Of a DNA stretch of 64,000 bases, positions 46,807-56,997 are shown piece by piece. Source of the stretch: Planctomycetota bacterium (lineage in GTDB: Bacteria; Planctomycetota; Phycisphaerae; Phycisphaerales; UBA1924). The notes under the pieces were generated by a model. That model was not told where the DNA came from. It saw only the letters and a list, made by a program, of their open reading frames with translations, and searched no databases. A program made the translations under genes and the position numbers. The DNA lies in contig JAFIFX010000002.1 in the NCBI GenBank assembly GCA_020831805.1, positions 248,001-312,000 of the forward strand. The letters are read 5' to 3'. Positions within the stretch are counted from its first letter, which is position 1, and each line of letters opens with the position of its first letter.

Positions 46807-48075
46807 TCAGGCCCGGATCCCGCACATACGCAGGATGGTCCGGACCAGCACCGCCGTGGCGGTGTGCAGGTCGGCGATCGGTACGGATTCATCGGGGGCG
46901 TGGGCGGTTCGGACATCGCCGGGGCCGTAGAGCACGGACGGGGTGCGGCCCTCGTTGACCAGCAAGCGCATATCCGCCCCGTAGGGCATGCCCCGTATGT
47001 CAGGGGCCCGCCCGGTCGTGTCGGCGTGGGCGGCGGCGAGGGTCCGGACCAGATCGTGGCCCGGGTCGATCTCGGCGGGCATGAACTGGGCGCCCCACCA
47101 ATCGACAATCGGGCGGCCTCCGTCGGGCGCGTCGATCCGGTCGGCGGCGGCCTCGACCGCGCGGACGAACGCGGCCCGGACCCCGTCCGGCGCCTCGCCC
47201 GGCGCGATGCCCAGACGCCCTTCGCACACCAGCGACTCGGCGACCGTCGAGGCCCACACGCCGCAGCGGACCGTGCCGACGCAGATCGCGAAGGGGATGT
47301 CGTCGCCTCGGAACATGGGGTGGTCGAGCCGGGCGTTGCGTTCGGCCTCGAAGGCGCGCACGGCGTGGAAGATGGGGATGAAGCGTTCGACCGGGTCGAT
47401 CCCCTCCGCTCGCAGCGCGCCGTGCGCCGCCACGCCGGGCACGGTGATCCGGAAGTTCATCGCCCCAGCCTGGGCGGGCGCGACCGCCAGCCGGGTGGGC
47501 TCGAGCACGATGCCGGCATCGCCGGTATGGCCGCGGAGCACGGAGGCGAGCGTGCCCATGCCGCCGTCCTCCTCGCCGACCACGCTCTGCAGGAGCACGG
47601 CGCCCTCCAGGCGCACCCCCGCCCGGACGATCGCCTCGATCGCCCCCAGCGCGCAGCACAGCGCCCCCTTCATGTCCGTCGCCCCGCGTCCGTACACACG
47701 ACCGTTCTCGATATGGGCCCGGAACGGCGGGTGCGTCCAGCGCGACAGGTCCCCCGCCGGGACCACATCGACATGCCCGTTGAGCACCAGCGTCGGGCCT
47801 TGGCCCGACCCGTGCCGGCCGACCACGCCGACGGCATGGTCCCGCTCGATCTCGGCGGTATACGACGGGTGAACACGCAGGGTGTCCATGTCGATGTCCC
47901 ACTCGTCGACCTCCATGCCGATCGATCGCATGAAGCCGGCCATGGTGCGCTGTGCGGCGGTCTCCTCGCCGCTCACGCTCTCGACGGCGATCATCGCCCC
48001 CAGACGCTCCAGCAGCGCGTCGTGATCGATCGCTTCCAGGGCCCGGATCTCGGCCCGTGCGCGGGTGTCGTCCAT
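46807..48075 (-). CDS. M20 family peptidase / acetylornithine deacetylase-like
   Basis: LVLNGHVDVVPAGD; YGRGATDMKGALCC; VVGEEDGGMG. Confidence 0.9.
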   Translation of the reverse strand: MDDTRARAEIRALEAIDHDALLERLGAMIAVESVSGEETAAQRTMAGFMRSIGMEVDEWDIDMDTLRVHPSYTAEIERDHAVGVVGRHGSGQGPTLVLNGHVDVVPAGDLSRWTHPPFRAHIENGRVYGRGATDMKGALCCALGAIEAIVRAGVRLEGAVLLQSVVGEEDGGMGTLASVLRGHTGDAGIVLEPTRLAVAPAQAGAMNFRITVPGVAAHGALRAEGIDPVERFIPIFHAVRAFEAERNARLDHPMFRGDDIPFAICVGTVRCGVWASTVAESLVCEGRLGIAPGEAPDGVRAAFVRAVEAAADRIDAPDGGRPIVDWWGAQFMPAEIDPGHDLVRTLAAAHADTTGRAPDIRGMPYGADMRLLVNEGRTPSVLYGPGDVRTAHAPDESVPIADLHTATAVLVRTILRMCGIRA

Positions 48076-48077
48076 GG

Positions 48078-49280
48078 TCAGGCCGGGATGTTCTGGGGGA
48101 TGTGTGCGAACGCGGCTTCGAGGTCCGCGATCAGGTCGGCCGGGTCCTCGATGCCGACCGAGTAGCGCACCAGCGACTCGGGGATGCCCGCGGCGGCCCG
48201 TTCATGGGCGCTCAGCTCCACATGGCTGGTCATCGCCGGGGGGCCGGCCAGCGTGCCCACCGAGCCCAGGCTCGCCGCGCGGTGGGCCAGCCGCAACGCG
48301 GGGACCACCGCGCGCAACGCCGGCATCCCGCCCGCGAGCGAGAACGACACGACGCCCCCGAAGCCCGACATCTGGGCCTTCGCCACCGCGTGGTTGGGGT
48401 GCCCGGCGAGCCCGGGGTAGTAGACCGCCTCGACCTGGGGTTGGGCGGCCAGCCACTCGGCGATGGCCTGCGCGGACTCGTTCTGGCGCGAAACACGCAG
48501 CTCCAGCGTGCGCAGCCCACGGGTGAGCAGGTACGCGGACATCGGGTCGAGCGACGCGCCGTTGATCTCCCGGAAGTGATAGAGGGACCGGATCCGCTCG
48601 GCATCGCCGCTGACGATCCCGCCCATCGCGTCGGAGTGTCCGCCGAGAAACTTGGTCGCGCTGTGGAGCACGAGGTGAGCCCCAAGCTCCAGGGGACGCT
48701 GGTTGATGGGCGTGGCAAAGGTGTTGTCGACCACAACGGTCGCCCCGCCACGCCGGCCGGCCTCGGCAAGACGGCGGATGTCGAGCACCTTGAGCGTCGG
48801 GTTGGTGGGGGTCTCGAGGTACAGGACATCGCAACCCTTGGCGGCCTCACGCTCGATCTGCTCGTGGTCGTGCGTCTCGCACAGCACCACCTCCACCCCG
48901 AACCGAGGCAGGAACTCGACGAAGAGCTTGTTCGTCCCGCCGTAGCTGTCCTTGATGCTCACCACCCGCGAGCCCGGCGAGAGGAAGGTGAACAGCGTGT
49001 TGCTGATCGCCGCCATGCCGGTCGCGAAACTGGTCGACGCCTCCGCCCCGTCCAGGTCGCGCATGACCCGCTCGAAGATCTCGACCGTCGGGTTGGTGTT
49101 GCGCGAGTAGATGTGCCCCGGACGCTCGCCGGATCCGACGGCCTGCCACTCGTCGAGGTCGTCGTAGTTGAAGGTCACGCCGTGGTACACCGGTGCGACG
49201 GTCGCGCCGTGCGGGTCCGGCTCGGTCCGGCCGCCCCAGACGCAGCGGGTGGCTTGGCGCAGGTGATTCGGTTCGGTCAT
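48078..49280 (-). CDS. Trans-sulfuration PLP enzyme (cystathionine gamma-synthase/lyase family)
   Basis: YSRNTNPTVEIFERVMRDLDGAEASTSFATGMAAISNTLF; VDNTFATPINQRPLELGAHLVLHSATKFLGGHSDAMGG. Confidence 0.93.
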   Translation of the reverse strand: MTEPNHLRQATRCVWGGRTEPDPHGATVAPVYHGVTFNYDDLDEWQAVGSGERPGHIYSRNTNPTVEIFERVMRDLDGAEASTSFATGMAAISNTLFTFLSPGSRVVSIKDSYGGTNKLFVEFLPRFGVEVVLCETHDHEQIEREAAKGCDVLYLETPTNPTLKVLDIRRLAEAGRRGGATVVVDNTFATPINQRPLELGAHLVLHSATKFLGGHSDAMGGIVSGDAERIRSLYHFREINGASLDPMSAYLLTRGLRTLELRVSRQNESAQAIAEWLAAQPQVEAVYYPGLAGHPNHAVAKAQMSGFGGVVSFSLAGGMPALRAVVPALRLAHRAASLGSVGTLAGPPAMTSHVELSAHERAAAGIPESLVRYSVGIEDPADLIADLEAAFAHIPQNIPA

Positions 49281-49410
49281 CGTCGGCTCACTCCGCGGAT
49301 GCTGTGCGACAGGAGCGAGCGGAATGCCCGCCCCGTTCACAAAGCATAGCGAAAAAACCCGCCGGATCGCCGTCGGTGTTCGGTGGGGTGTGCGGTGTTG
49401 CCGGGCCGTC

Positions 49411-49914
49411 TCAGCGGCTTCGCTCGAACCGCATCAGCATCTCGCCGTCGTCCTTGCGGACGATCAGCACGCCGTCGCGGGTGCGATCGGTGTCGAACTT
49501 GGCGGCCCGGGTCAACGCGTCGAAGAACATGTTCTCGATCCGCATTGCTGTCTCGTGGCCGGCCATCTTGGTGGCGGCGGCCTGGGAGGGCTTGAACGCC
49601 CCGCGCTGCACGCCCTCGATGTCCAGCGAGGCGTTCCAGCGGTTGACCCCGCTGAAACCGCTCAGCCGCCCGGTGTCGTCCAGGGACAGGCTGGGCATCC
49701 GCTCGACACCGACATCACGCAGCTGCGGCTGGATGTGCTGGCCGCGGAGGACCACCAGGGTCCAGTCCCCCCGGAGCTGGGCGAGGTGCCCGGTCGGCTG
49801 GGTTTCGGTGGGCCGATCGGCGGCGGCCCGGTCATCCGGAGCGCTCTGGGCGGCGCAGGCGCCCAGCAGGCCCGTAAGCCCGGCAACGGCGAGGATGGTC
49901 ATGGTGCGGTTCAT
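49411..49914 (-). CDS. META-domain lipoprotein-like protein
   Basis: Signal peptide with LLGAC lipobox; LRGDWTLVVLRGQ...PSLSLDDTGRLSGFSGVNRWNASLDIEG. Confidence 0.75.
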   Translation of the reverse strand: MNRTMTILAVAGLTGLLGACAAQSAPDDRAAADRPTETQPTGHLAQLRGDWTLVVLRGQHIQPQLRDVGVERMPSLSLDDTGRLSGFSGVNRWNASLDIEGVQRGAFKPSQAAATKMAGHETAMRIENMFFDALTRAAKFDTDRTRDGVLIVRKDDGEMLMRFERSR

Positions 49915-50249
49915 GTTGGTTTCTCCAAGTCGTTGTGGGACAGTATGGCCCTTAGATCGTCCTGTCGGGACTTCGCCCGATGAATCGGCCGCGATGCGAA
50001 CAATATCCGGTCGCGGATCCCGAGAAAATACCCTGAATAGGGGTGTTTTGTGTCAAAATGGCAGGCAAAATCACCCTCTGTGAATCCTGAGGGCGGATTG
50101 GTCACGATTGACACCGATTTCTGGAATCTGCCCGTGCCTGCACTTGCGAATCCACTCTCAGTTCAGGGGATTCCGTTGGCGTCACCCGGTCCCACGACGC
50201 CGCGGGAACTGAACCGGGACCACGCAACCACGGAGCGAAAGGACGCACC

Positions 50250-51086
50250 ATGGACAGGAAGATTTCGAATCGAACGATGACCGCAACGCTGGCGACGGCT
50301 CTTATCGCGGGCGCCGCCGCCACGGCCCTGGGGGATGTGGATCACCACACCCTGCAGTCTGACAACGGGGTCCGGGAGCTGGGCTACACCGTCTCCTGGT
50401 CTGAGGCGATGATCGGAAACTATTACCACACGCCGAACGGCGAGGAGCTGACCATCACCAGCGTCGAAGTCGCGCTGGGGTATGGCCAGGAGGGTCGGCC
50501 CTTCGAACTGCTGATCTACAACGATCCGGACAATGACAACAACCCGACCAACGCCGTGCTCGTGTCCAGCGCCGCTGGCACCATCATCCCGGACGCGCCG
50601 AGCATCAACACCCTCAAGCTTCAGACGGTCGAGATCGATCCGGTCGTGGTCGACGGCGGATTCTTCGTCGCCGTGCGGCTCGCCGATCAGCCGTGGAACG
50701 ATCCCAACCTGAGTATGGGCGATTGGGAAACGGCGCCGAGCGCCCGGCGCCTCGACTACCAGGCCCCGACCAACAACTGGCGGGTCACCGGATTGCCGGC
50801 ATCCGGCCCGATGGGCGGGATCACGCCGATCGACACCAATGATCTTTCGAACAACTTCGTCTCGCCGGTGCAGCTCAACTGGGTCATCCGGGTGTCCGGA
50901 ACGACTCCGGTCGAGCCAACCGTGCTCAGCCCGGACATGAACGGCGACGGCGTCCACGACTGGTGGGATGTCTACCTGTTCATGAACATGTTCGTCGACG
51001 GGAACGCCGATTTCAACAACGACGGCGTAACCAACTACTTCGACATCATCGACTTCCTCGCGGCCTGGCACCAGCCGCCCGAGTAA
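50250..51086 (+). CDS. Secreted protein with C-terminal dockerin type I-like repeat
   Basis: Signal peptide; C-terminus DMNGDGVHDWWDVYLFMNMFVDGNADFNNDGVTNYFDIIDFLAAW. Confidence 0.85.
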   Translation: MDRKISNRTMTATLATALIAGAAATALGDVDHHTLQSDNGVRELGYTVSWSEAMIGNYYHTPNGEELTITSVEVALGYGQEGRPFELLIYNDPDNDNNPTNAVLVSSAAGTIIPDAPSINTLKLQTVEIDPVVVDGGFFVAVRLADQPWNDPNLSMGDWETAPSARRLDYQAPTNNWRVTGLPASGPMGGITPIDTNDLSNNFVSPVQLNWVIRVSGTTPVEPTVLSPDMNGDGVHDWWDVYLFMNMFVDGNADFNNDGVTNYFDIIDFLAAWHQPPE

Positions 51087-51115
51087 GCCGTCTGAAAACA
51101 TGCTCTTCGTCTCCC

Positions 51116-51158
51116 GCACGATGCCCGGCTGTTGACCCGCCGGGCATCGTGCTTTTTT
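51116..51158 (+). terminator. Rho-independent terminator
   Basis: GCACGATGCCCGG-N11-CCGGGCATCGTGC followed by TTTTTT (51153-51158), just after the dockerin-protein gene. Confidence 0.93.
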
Positions 51159-51185
51159 GCCCGCTCCCCGTTCGGAAGAACTCAA

Positions 51186-54100
51186 TCACGCACGCGGGCG
51201 GTCCGGGTGGACCAGGCTGTACACCGCCGGGACCAGCACCAGCGTCACCAGTGTGGAGCACAGCAGCCCACCGATCACCGCCCGCGCCAGCGGGGCCTGC
51301 GCTTCGGCCCCCTCGCCGATGCCAAGCGCCAGCGGCAGCAGGCCCAGGATCGTGGTCATTGAGGTCATCAGGATCGGTCGGAGCCGACGCCGACCGGCCT
51401 CGGTCAGCGCGGACCGGTTGTCCATGCCCTCCCGGCGCAGCCGCCCGGCCTGGTCGACCAGCAGGATCGCGTTGTTGACCACGATCCCGCCGAGCATCAC
51501 GCAGCCGATCCCCGACTGGATGTTCATGGTCGTCCCGGTCAGGAACAGGATCGCGATCACCCCGATCGCGGCGGTGGGCACGGAGAGCATGACCACCACC
51601 GGGTCGCGCAGGGACTCGTACTGCGTGGCCAGCACCATATACACCAGCCCGATGGCGAGCACGAACATGATCTGCAGCTCGCGGAAGGCCCGCTGCTGTT
51701 CCTCGTACGCACCGCCCAGCACGAACTCGTACCCCACCGGCAGCGGGATCTCGCCGAGCGCGCTGCGGACATCCGCCGCCACCGAGCCGAGGTCCCGCCC
51801 GGACACATTGGCCCGCACGGTGGCCAGGCGCTGCTGGTCCTTGCGTTCGATCAGGATCGGGCCCATCGCCGGTTCCACCGTGACGAGGTTGCGCAGCACG
51901 ATTTCTTCGCCGGCGATGTTCCGGACGGTCAGGTCGAGGATCTCGTCCAGCGGGATGTTCCGCGCATCGAGCAGCCGCACCACGATCTGGTGCTCGTCCC
52001 CGCCCTCGCGGTACTGCCCGGCGCGGGTCCCGCCCAGTGCGGTTTCCAGCATCGCGGCGATCCGCTGGACCGAGACGCCCAGCGTCGCCGACTTGTCCCG
52101 GTCGATGCGGATCAGTTCCTGCGGCACGCCCGCCTCGCGTGAGATCACCAGGTCCGTGATGCCCTCGACGCCTTCCATGACCCGCGCGGCCTCGGACGCC
52201 AGCGCATCGAGCGTGGCCAGCTCGAACCCGCGCACCTCCAGCGTCAGCCCGTCGTCGCCGCCCACCAGCCGCTCGAGCATCCGCTGGCCCTGCGGGGCCC
52301 GCGTGCGGATGCGCATGCCCGGGATCTGCGATTCGAGGTGGCGGCGCAGGTCGTCGGCGATCTCGGTGTTCGAGCGTGAGCGTTCATTCAGCGGCGCCAG
52401 CGAGATCTGGATCGACCCCTCCGCCGAGCGGCCCGGGTTCCACGCCGAAGCCCCCACGCTGACCACCGACCCGATCATCTCCGGCACACGGGGGAAGACC
52501 AGCTCTTCCATCAGCCGCGTCTGGGCGTCGACCATGCTCAGGCGGGTGCCGACCTCCATCTCGCCGCTGACGCGCACCTCGCCCTCGTCGCTGGGCGGGA
52601 GGAACTCCGAGCCGATGCCTGGCAGCAGCAGCATGCTCGCGCCGAGCAGGCCGAACCCGAGCACCACGGTCACGATCCGCGCTCGCAACGCATCACGGAG
52701 CACGCTGAGATAAAACCGCTCGATCGATCCGAACACTGTCGCGCCCACCCGTTCGAGCAGGCCCGGTTTCCTGTGGTTCCCGTTGCCGAGCAGCCTCGAG
52801 GCGAGCATCGGCACGATGGTCAGGGCCACGAACAGCGACACGAGCAGCGAGAAGGCCACCACGACCGCCATCTGCTGGAACAGCGCCCCCGAAACCCCCT
52901 GCGCGAACGCCAGCGGCAGGAAGATCACCAGCGTCGTCACCGTGCTGGCGATGATGGCCGTGGCGACCTCCCCCGCCCCGCGGACCGCCGCCTCGGCCTT
53001 TTCCTCGCCGGCCTCGTTCCGACGCCGGTAGATGTTCTCGAGCACCACGATCGAGTTGTCCACCATCATCCCGATGCCCAGCGCCAGCCCGCCGAGCGTC
53101 ATCAGGTTCAGGGTGAACCCGCCGAGGTAGATCAGGGCGAAGGTTGCGATCACCGAGATCGGGATCGACACCGCGATCACCAGCGTGCTGCGGACGCTGC
53201 GGAGGAACACCAGCAGCACCAGCACCGCCAGCCCGCCGCCGTAGAGGATCGAGCGGCTGACATTGCGGATCGAACGCTCGATGTACTGGCCCTGGTCGAC
53301 CACGGAGGTGACGGTCACCTGCGGAAAATCGCGGTTGATCGCGCCGATCTCGTCAAGCACACGCCGGGCGACCTCCGCGGTGTTGGCCTCGGACTGCTTG
53401 CGGACCGCCAGCCGCACGCCGCGCCGCCCGTCGATGCGGACGATCCGGGTGATGTCCGCGTAGGTGTCCAGCACCCGCCCGATGTCCGCGATGCGGACGG
53501 TCCCGCTCTCGTCCGACCGCACGACCACGGCGGCGATCTCGTCCACGCTGACGAACTCGCCGGGGGTGCGGATTGTCACCTCGAAGCGCCCGCGGTCGAT
53601 CTCGCCGGCGGGCAGGTTGACATTCGCCGCCCGAAGGGCTTCCACGACCGAGTCCAGCGGCAGCCCCTGCGCCCGGATCCGCGCAGGGTCGATCTCCACC
53701 CGGATCTCCCGCGTGAACTGCCCCCAGACATCGACGGACGCGACGCCGTTGAGCCGCTCGAGACGGTACAGCAACTGGTTCTCGATCAGGTCCGCCAGTT
53801 CCAGCGGCTCCAGGTCACTGGACACCCCGAGCAGCACGACCGGCGCGTTGGACACATCGAACCGCCAGATCCGCGGGCGTTCCATCTCGTCGGGCAGCGC
53901 GTTGGTGATCCGGTCCAGCCGGTCGCGGACATCGTTGGTCGCCGCTTCCAGGTCCGTTCCCCACGCGAACCGCACCCGGACGGTGCTGCTCGCCTCACCC
54001 GACTCGCTGATCACCTCCGTCACCCCGGATGCCAGCGACACCGCCTCCTCGATTGGCTCGGTCACGAGCCGTTCCATCTCTTCCGGGCTGGCGTTGTCGT

Positions 54101-54251
54101 AGATGCTCCGGATCGTGATCGTCGGCACGGTCACATCCGGCAGCAGGTCGATCGGCAGGCGCGACAGCGCGAACAGCCCGACCACGATCACGATGAACGA
54201 CAGCATCACCGTCGCGATCGGACGGGTCACGCACAGCCTCGGGAGGTTCAC
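51186..54251 (-). CDS. RND (AcrB family) efflux permease
   Basis: [59 protein letters not shown]. Confidence 0.96.
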   Translation of the reverse strand: MNLPRLCVTRPIATVMLSFIVIVVGLFALSRLPIDLLPDVTVPTITIRSIYDNASPEEMERLVTEPIEEAVSLASGVTEVISESGEASSTVRVRFAWGTDLEAATNDVRDRLDRITNALPDEMERPRIWRFDVSNAPVVLLGVSSDLEPLELADLIENQLLYRLERLNGVASVDVWGQFTREIRVEIDPARIRAQGLPLDSVVEALRAANVNLPAGEIDRGRFEVTIRTPGEFVSVDEIAAVVVRSDESGTVRIADIGRVLDTYADITRIVRIDGRRGVRLAVRKQSEANTAEVARRVLDEIGAINRDFPQVTVTSVVDQGQYIERSIRNVSRSILYGGGLAVLVLLVFLRSVRSTLVIAVSIPISVIATFALIYLGGFTLNLMTLGGLALGIGMMVDNSIVVLENIYRRRNEAGEEKAEAAVRGAGEVATAIIASTVTTLVIFLPLAFAQGVSGALFQQMAVVVAFSLLVSLFVALTIVPMLASRLLGNGNHRKPGLLERVGATVFGSIERFYLSVLRDALRARIVTVVLGFGLLGASMLLLPGIGSEFLPPSDEGEVRVSGEMEVGTRLSMVDAQTRLMEELVFPRVPEMIGSVVSVGASAWNPGRSAEGSIQISLAPLNERSRSNTEIADDLRRHLESQIPGMRIRTRAPQGQRMLERLVGGDDGLTLEVRGFELATLDALASEAARVMEGVEGITDLVISREAGVPQELIRIDRDKSATLGVSVQRIAAMLETALGGTRAGQYREGGDEHQIVVRLLDARNIPLDEILDLTVRNIAGEEIVLRNLVTVEPAMGPILIERKDQQRLATVRANVSGRDLGSVAADVRSALGEIPLPVGYEFVLGGAYEEQQRAFRELQIMFVLAIGLVYMVLATQYESLRDPVVVMLSVPTAAIGVIAILFLTGTTMNIQSGIGCVMLGGIVVNNAILLVDQAGRLRREGMDNRSALTEAGRRRLRPILMTSMTTILGLLPLALGIGEGAEAQAPLARAVIGGLLCSTLVTLVLVPAVYSLVHPDRPRA

Positions 54252-55471
54252 GGCCCGGTCCCCCCCTCGCCCGGGCTGGGCCCGTTGCGTCCGGCGGCCC
54301 TCCGCTCGACCACACGCACCCGTGAGCCGTCGCCGAGCAACTGCTGGCCGAGCGTCACCACCCGGCCGGAGAGGGCCGGTTCGGCCAATGCGACACGCCC
54401 GCCTTCAATCACCCCCGGGCGGACCTCGACCATCCGCACGGTGGGGGTCTCGGCGTCCTCATCGATCATGAAGACCACATCACGCCCGTCCCGGCGAGCC
54501 AGCGCCTCGATCGGCACGATCGTCCCGGCTTCCTCCTCGGCCAGCACCACCCGCACGCGGGCGAACAGGCCGGGCCGCATGAGACCGTCGGGGTTGGGTA
54601 CCCGCAGCTCGATGCGGGCCTGGCGCGACGCCTCGCGGAACACCGGCGCGATCCGCTCGATCGTGCCCTCGAACGCCGTCGCGCCGGTGGCGTCGGTCGT
54701 GATCGCGGCCTGCTGGCCGATCCGCAGGCGGGTGTAATCCCGCTCGGTCACGAACACCACGGCCCTGATCGGGTCCAGCGCGACCACCGAGATGATCGGG
54801 TCGTTGGCCTGCACCGTGTTGCCGGGGTCCTGGTGGCGCTCGGCGACCACGCCCGATGCGCCGTTGTCCGACCAGGTCGCTCGGACACGCGCCCGGCTCA
54901 GTTCGATCTCACGCAACTGCAGCGCCGATTGGGCGCTGGCGATCTGCGCTTCGGCCAGTCGCACGGTCGACTGGGCCGCACGGAGCCGGGCGTCGATCTC
55001 GTCGAGCTGGGCGACGCCCGCGATCCCCCGCTCGCGGAGCTGCTCGCCCCGCTCGAACTCACGCTCGGCCAGCGCCAGGTCGCTGCGCGCCCGGGCCAGC
55101 TCGGCCTCCCGCACGCCCAGGTCCGCCTCGGCCTGCATCACCGCCTGGCGTAGCTCCGCGTCGTCGATCCACGCGACCACCTGGTCCGGCTCGACCGGAT
55201 CGCCCAGATCCACCAGCATCCGCTGCACCAGCCCCCCAACCTTCGAGGCGACCAGGAAGCGCGAACTCGCCTCCAGCGTGCCCGTGAGCACCCGCACATC
55301 CCGGACCGTGCCGGAGGTCACCGCGGCGACCTCGACCGCGACCGGGGCCGGCTCGCGATCCCCCTGAATCCCGGGGCCGTCACGCACGCCGCGCCACGCC
55401 AGCCATCCAACGAGGGCGGAAAGCCCCAGGACGAGCGTGAGAATCAGGATGGTCGGCAGGTGCTTTTTCAT
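54248..55471 (-). CDS. RND efflux periplasmic adaptor (HlyD/MFP family)
   Basis: [40 protein letters not shown]; coupled to the downstream permease. Confidence 0.92.
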   Translation of the reverse strand: MKKHLPTILILTLVLGLSALVGWLAWRGVRDGPGIQGDREPAPVAVEVAAVTSGTVRDVRVLTGTLEASSRFLVASKVGGLVQRMLVDLGDPVEPDQVVAWIDDAELRQAVMQAEADLGVREAELARARSDLALAEREFERGEQLRERGIAGVAQLDEIDARLRAAQSTVRLAEAQIASAQSALQLREIELSRARVRATWSDNGASGVVAERHQDPGNTVQANDPIISVVALDPIRAVVFVTERDYTRLRIGQQAAITTDATGATAFEGTIERIAPVFREASRQARIELRVPNPDGLMRPGLFARVRVVLAEEEAGTIVPIEALARRDGRDVVFMIDEDAETPTVRMVEVRPGVIEGGRVALAEPALSGRVVTLGQQLLGDGSRVRVVERRAAGRNGPSPGEGGTGP

Positions 55472-55602
55472 GTTTCAACAAGTTTCGGGGCGGCCACCAG
55501 CCCGGATGCGGCAACGCCACGGTTCGACGAAGAGGGAATCCACGCCCGACGCCACGGCACAACCCGCGGGCCGGGCATGGTATTCAGATGAACGGATCGG
55601 GC

Positions 55603-56997
55603 TTAGGCCAGGAAGCCCCGCAGGTTGCCCGTGCTGTCGCCGAAACTAGCCACATCGCAGCCGGAGCGTTCCAGCATCGACACATACAGGTTGCACAGTG
55701 GCGTTTCACGCGGCGTCGCGATCAGCCGGCCCGTATCGATCGCGCCGCCCGCGCGACCGGCCAGCACGATCGGCAGGTCCTCGTGGTTGTGCCGGTTGCC
55801 GTCCGAGATGCCGCAGCCGTAGAGCACCATGCAGTTGTCCAGCAGCGTCCCGTCGCCCTCGGGCGTGGCCGCCAGCCGGTCCACGAACGCGGCGTACCGC
55901 TCCAGGTAGAACCGGTCGATGATGCGGATCTTCTCGATCATGTCCGCGTTGTTCTGGTGGTGGCTGAGGTGGTGGTGACCCTCGCGAATGCCGATTTCCG
56001 GCAGCGTGCGGTTGCTCCCGTCGTTGGCCATCGCGAAGCTGCTCACCCGCGTCAGGTCCATCCGGAACGCCAGCAGCATCATGTCGAACATCAGGTCGAT
56101 GTGCTCGGAGAACTTCCGCGGCACGCCCGCGGGCGCGTCGAAGCCCTCCGGGGGCATCGGGGCGTCGTCGCCCTCGTCCCGGGCGTTCTGGACCCGCCGC
56201 TCGATCTCGCGGACCGAGGTCTGGAACGCGTCGAGCTTGCGCCGGTCGCCGGCGCCCAGGCGGCGCTCCAGCCGCCGGCTGTCCTCGAGCACATGATCGA
56301 GCACCGACGCCCGGCGCCGCAGCTGGGCGGCCCGCTGCCCGGCGTCCGCGGCGTTACCGAACAGGCGCTCGAAGACCTGCGCGGGGTTGACGCTCTTGGG
56401 CACCGGCGTGGTCTCGTCCGCCCAGGAAATGTTCGAGGAGTACGCGCACGAGTAGCCCGAGTCGCAGTTGCCCGTCGGCCGCCCGGCCTCGCAGCCCAGC
56501 TCCAGCGAGGGCAGGCGCGTCGCCCGGCCGATCTGGCCGGCCGCGAACTGGTCCACCGAGATGCCAAGGTTGATGTCGTTGCCGGCGGTCTTGCGCGCCT
56601 GGGCGCCGGTGAGGAACGACGCCGACGAACGCGCGTGGTCCCCCGGCCCGTCGCCGTTGGCCCGGGCCTTGTCGAGCGTCAGCCCGGTGATCACATTGAC
56701 ATGCTCGCGGACCGGGGCCAGGGCCTCCAGCGTGCGGGAGAACTCGTAGGCCTTGCCCGCGCCGCTGGGCGCCCACGCCGGGTAGTTCACGCCGTTGGGC
56801 GCGAAGACGAAGGCCATCCGCACCGGCGCGGCCGGCGCGGTCCGCAACCCGGCCGAGGCCACGCTCGCCAGAGCCTTCCCGCCCCCGGCCATCGCCTCCA
56901 GCCAGGGCAGGGCCATGGTCACCCCGATCCCTCGCAGGACCGTGCGGCGTGAAAGGGGTGCCGTCCGCGGGATGCGGGTCTTGTTGTCCTGGCTCAT
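55603..56997 (-). CDS. DUF1552 domain-containing protein (Tat-like signal)
   Basis: PLSRRTVLRGIGVTMALPWLEAMAGG; VRMAFVFAPNGVNYPAWAPSGAG; DHARSSASFLTGAQARKT. Confidence 0.9.
   Translation of the reverse strand: MSQDNKTRIPRTAPLSRRTVLRGIGVTMALPWLEAMAGGGKALASVASAGLRTAPAAPVRMAFVFAPNGVNYPAWAPSGAGKAYEFSRTLEALAPVREHVNVITGLTLDKARANGDGPGDHARSSASFLTGAQARKTAGNDINLGISVDQFAAGQIGRATRLPSLELGCEAGRPTGNCDSGYSCAYSSNISWADETTPVPKSVNPAQVFERLFGNAADAGQRAAQLRRRASVLDHVLEDSRRLERRLGAGDRRKLDAFQTSVREIERRVQNARDEGDDAPMPPEGFDAPAGVPRKFSEHIDLMFDMMLLAFRMDLTRVSSFAMANDGSNRTLPEIGIREGHHHLSHHQNNADMIEKIRIIDRFYLERYAAFVDRLAATPEGDGTLLDNCMVLYGCGISDGNRHNHEDLPIVLAGRAGGAIDTGRLIATPRETPLCNLYVSMLERSGCDVASFGDSTGNLRGFLA

Noticed and set aside
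52773-54737. 654-aa plus ORF
   Set aside because: Antisense to RND permease/adaptor; H/D/R/Q-rich shadow.
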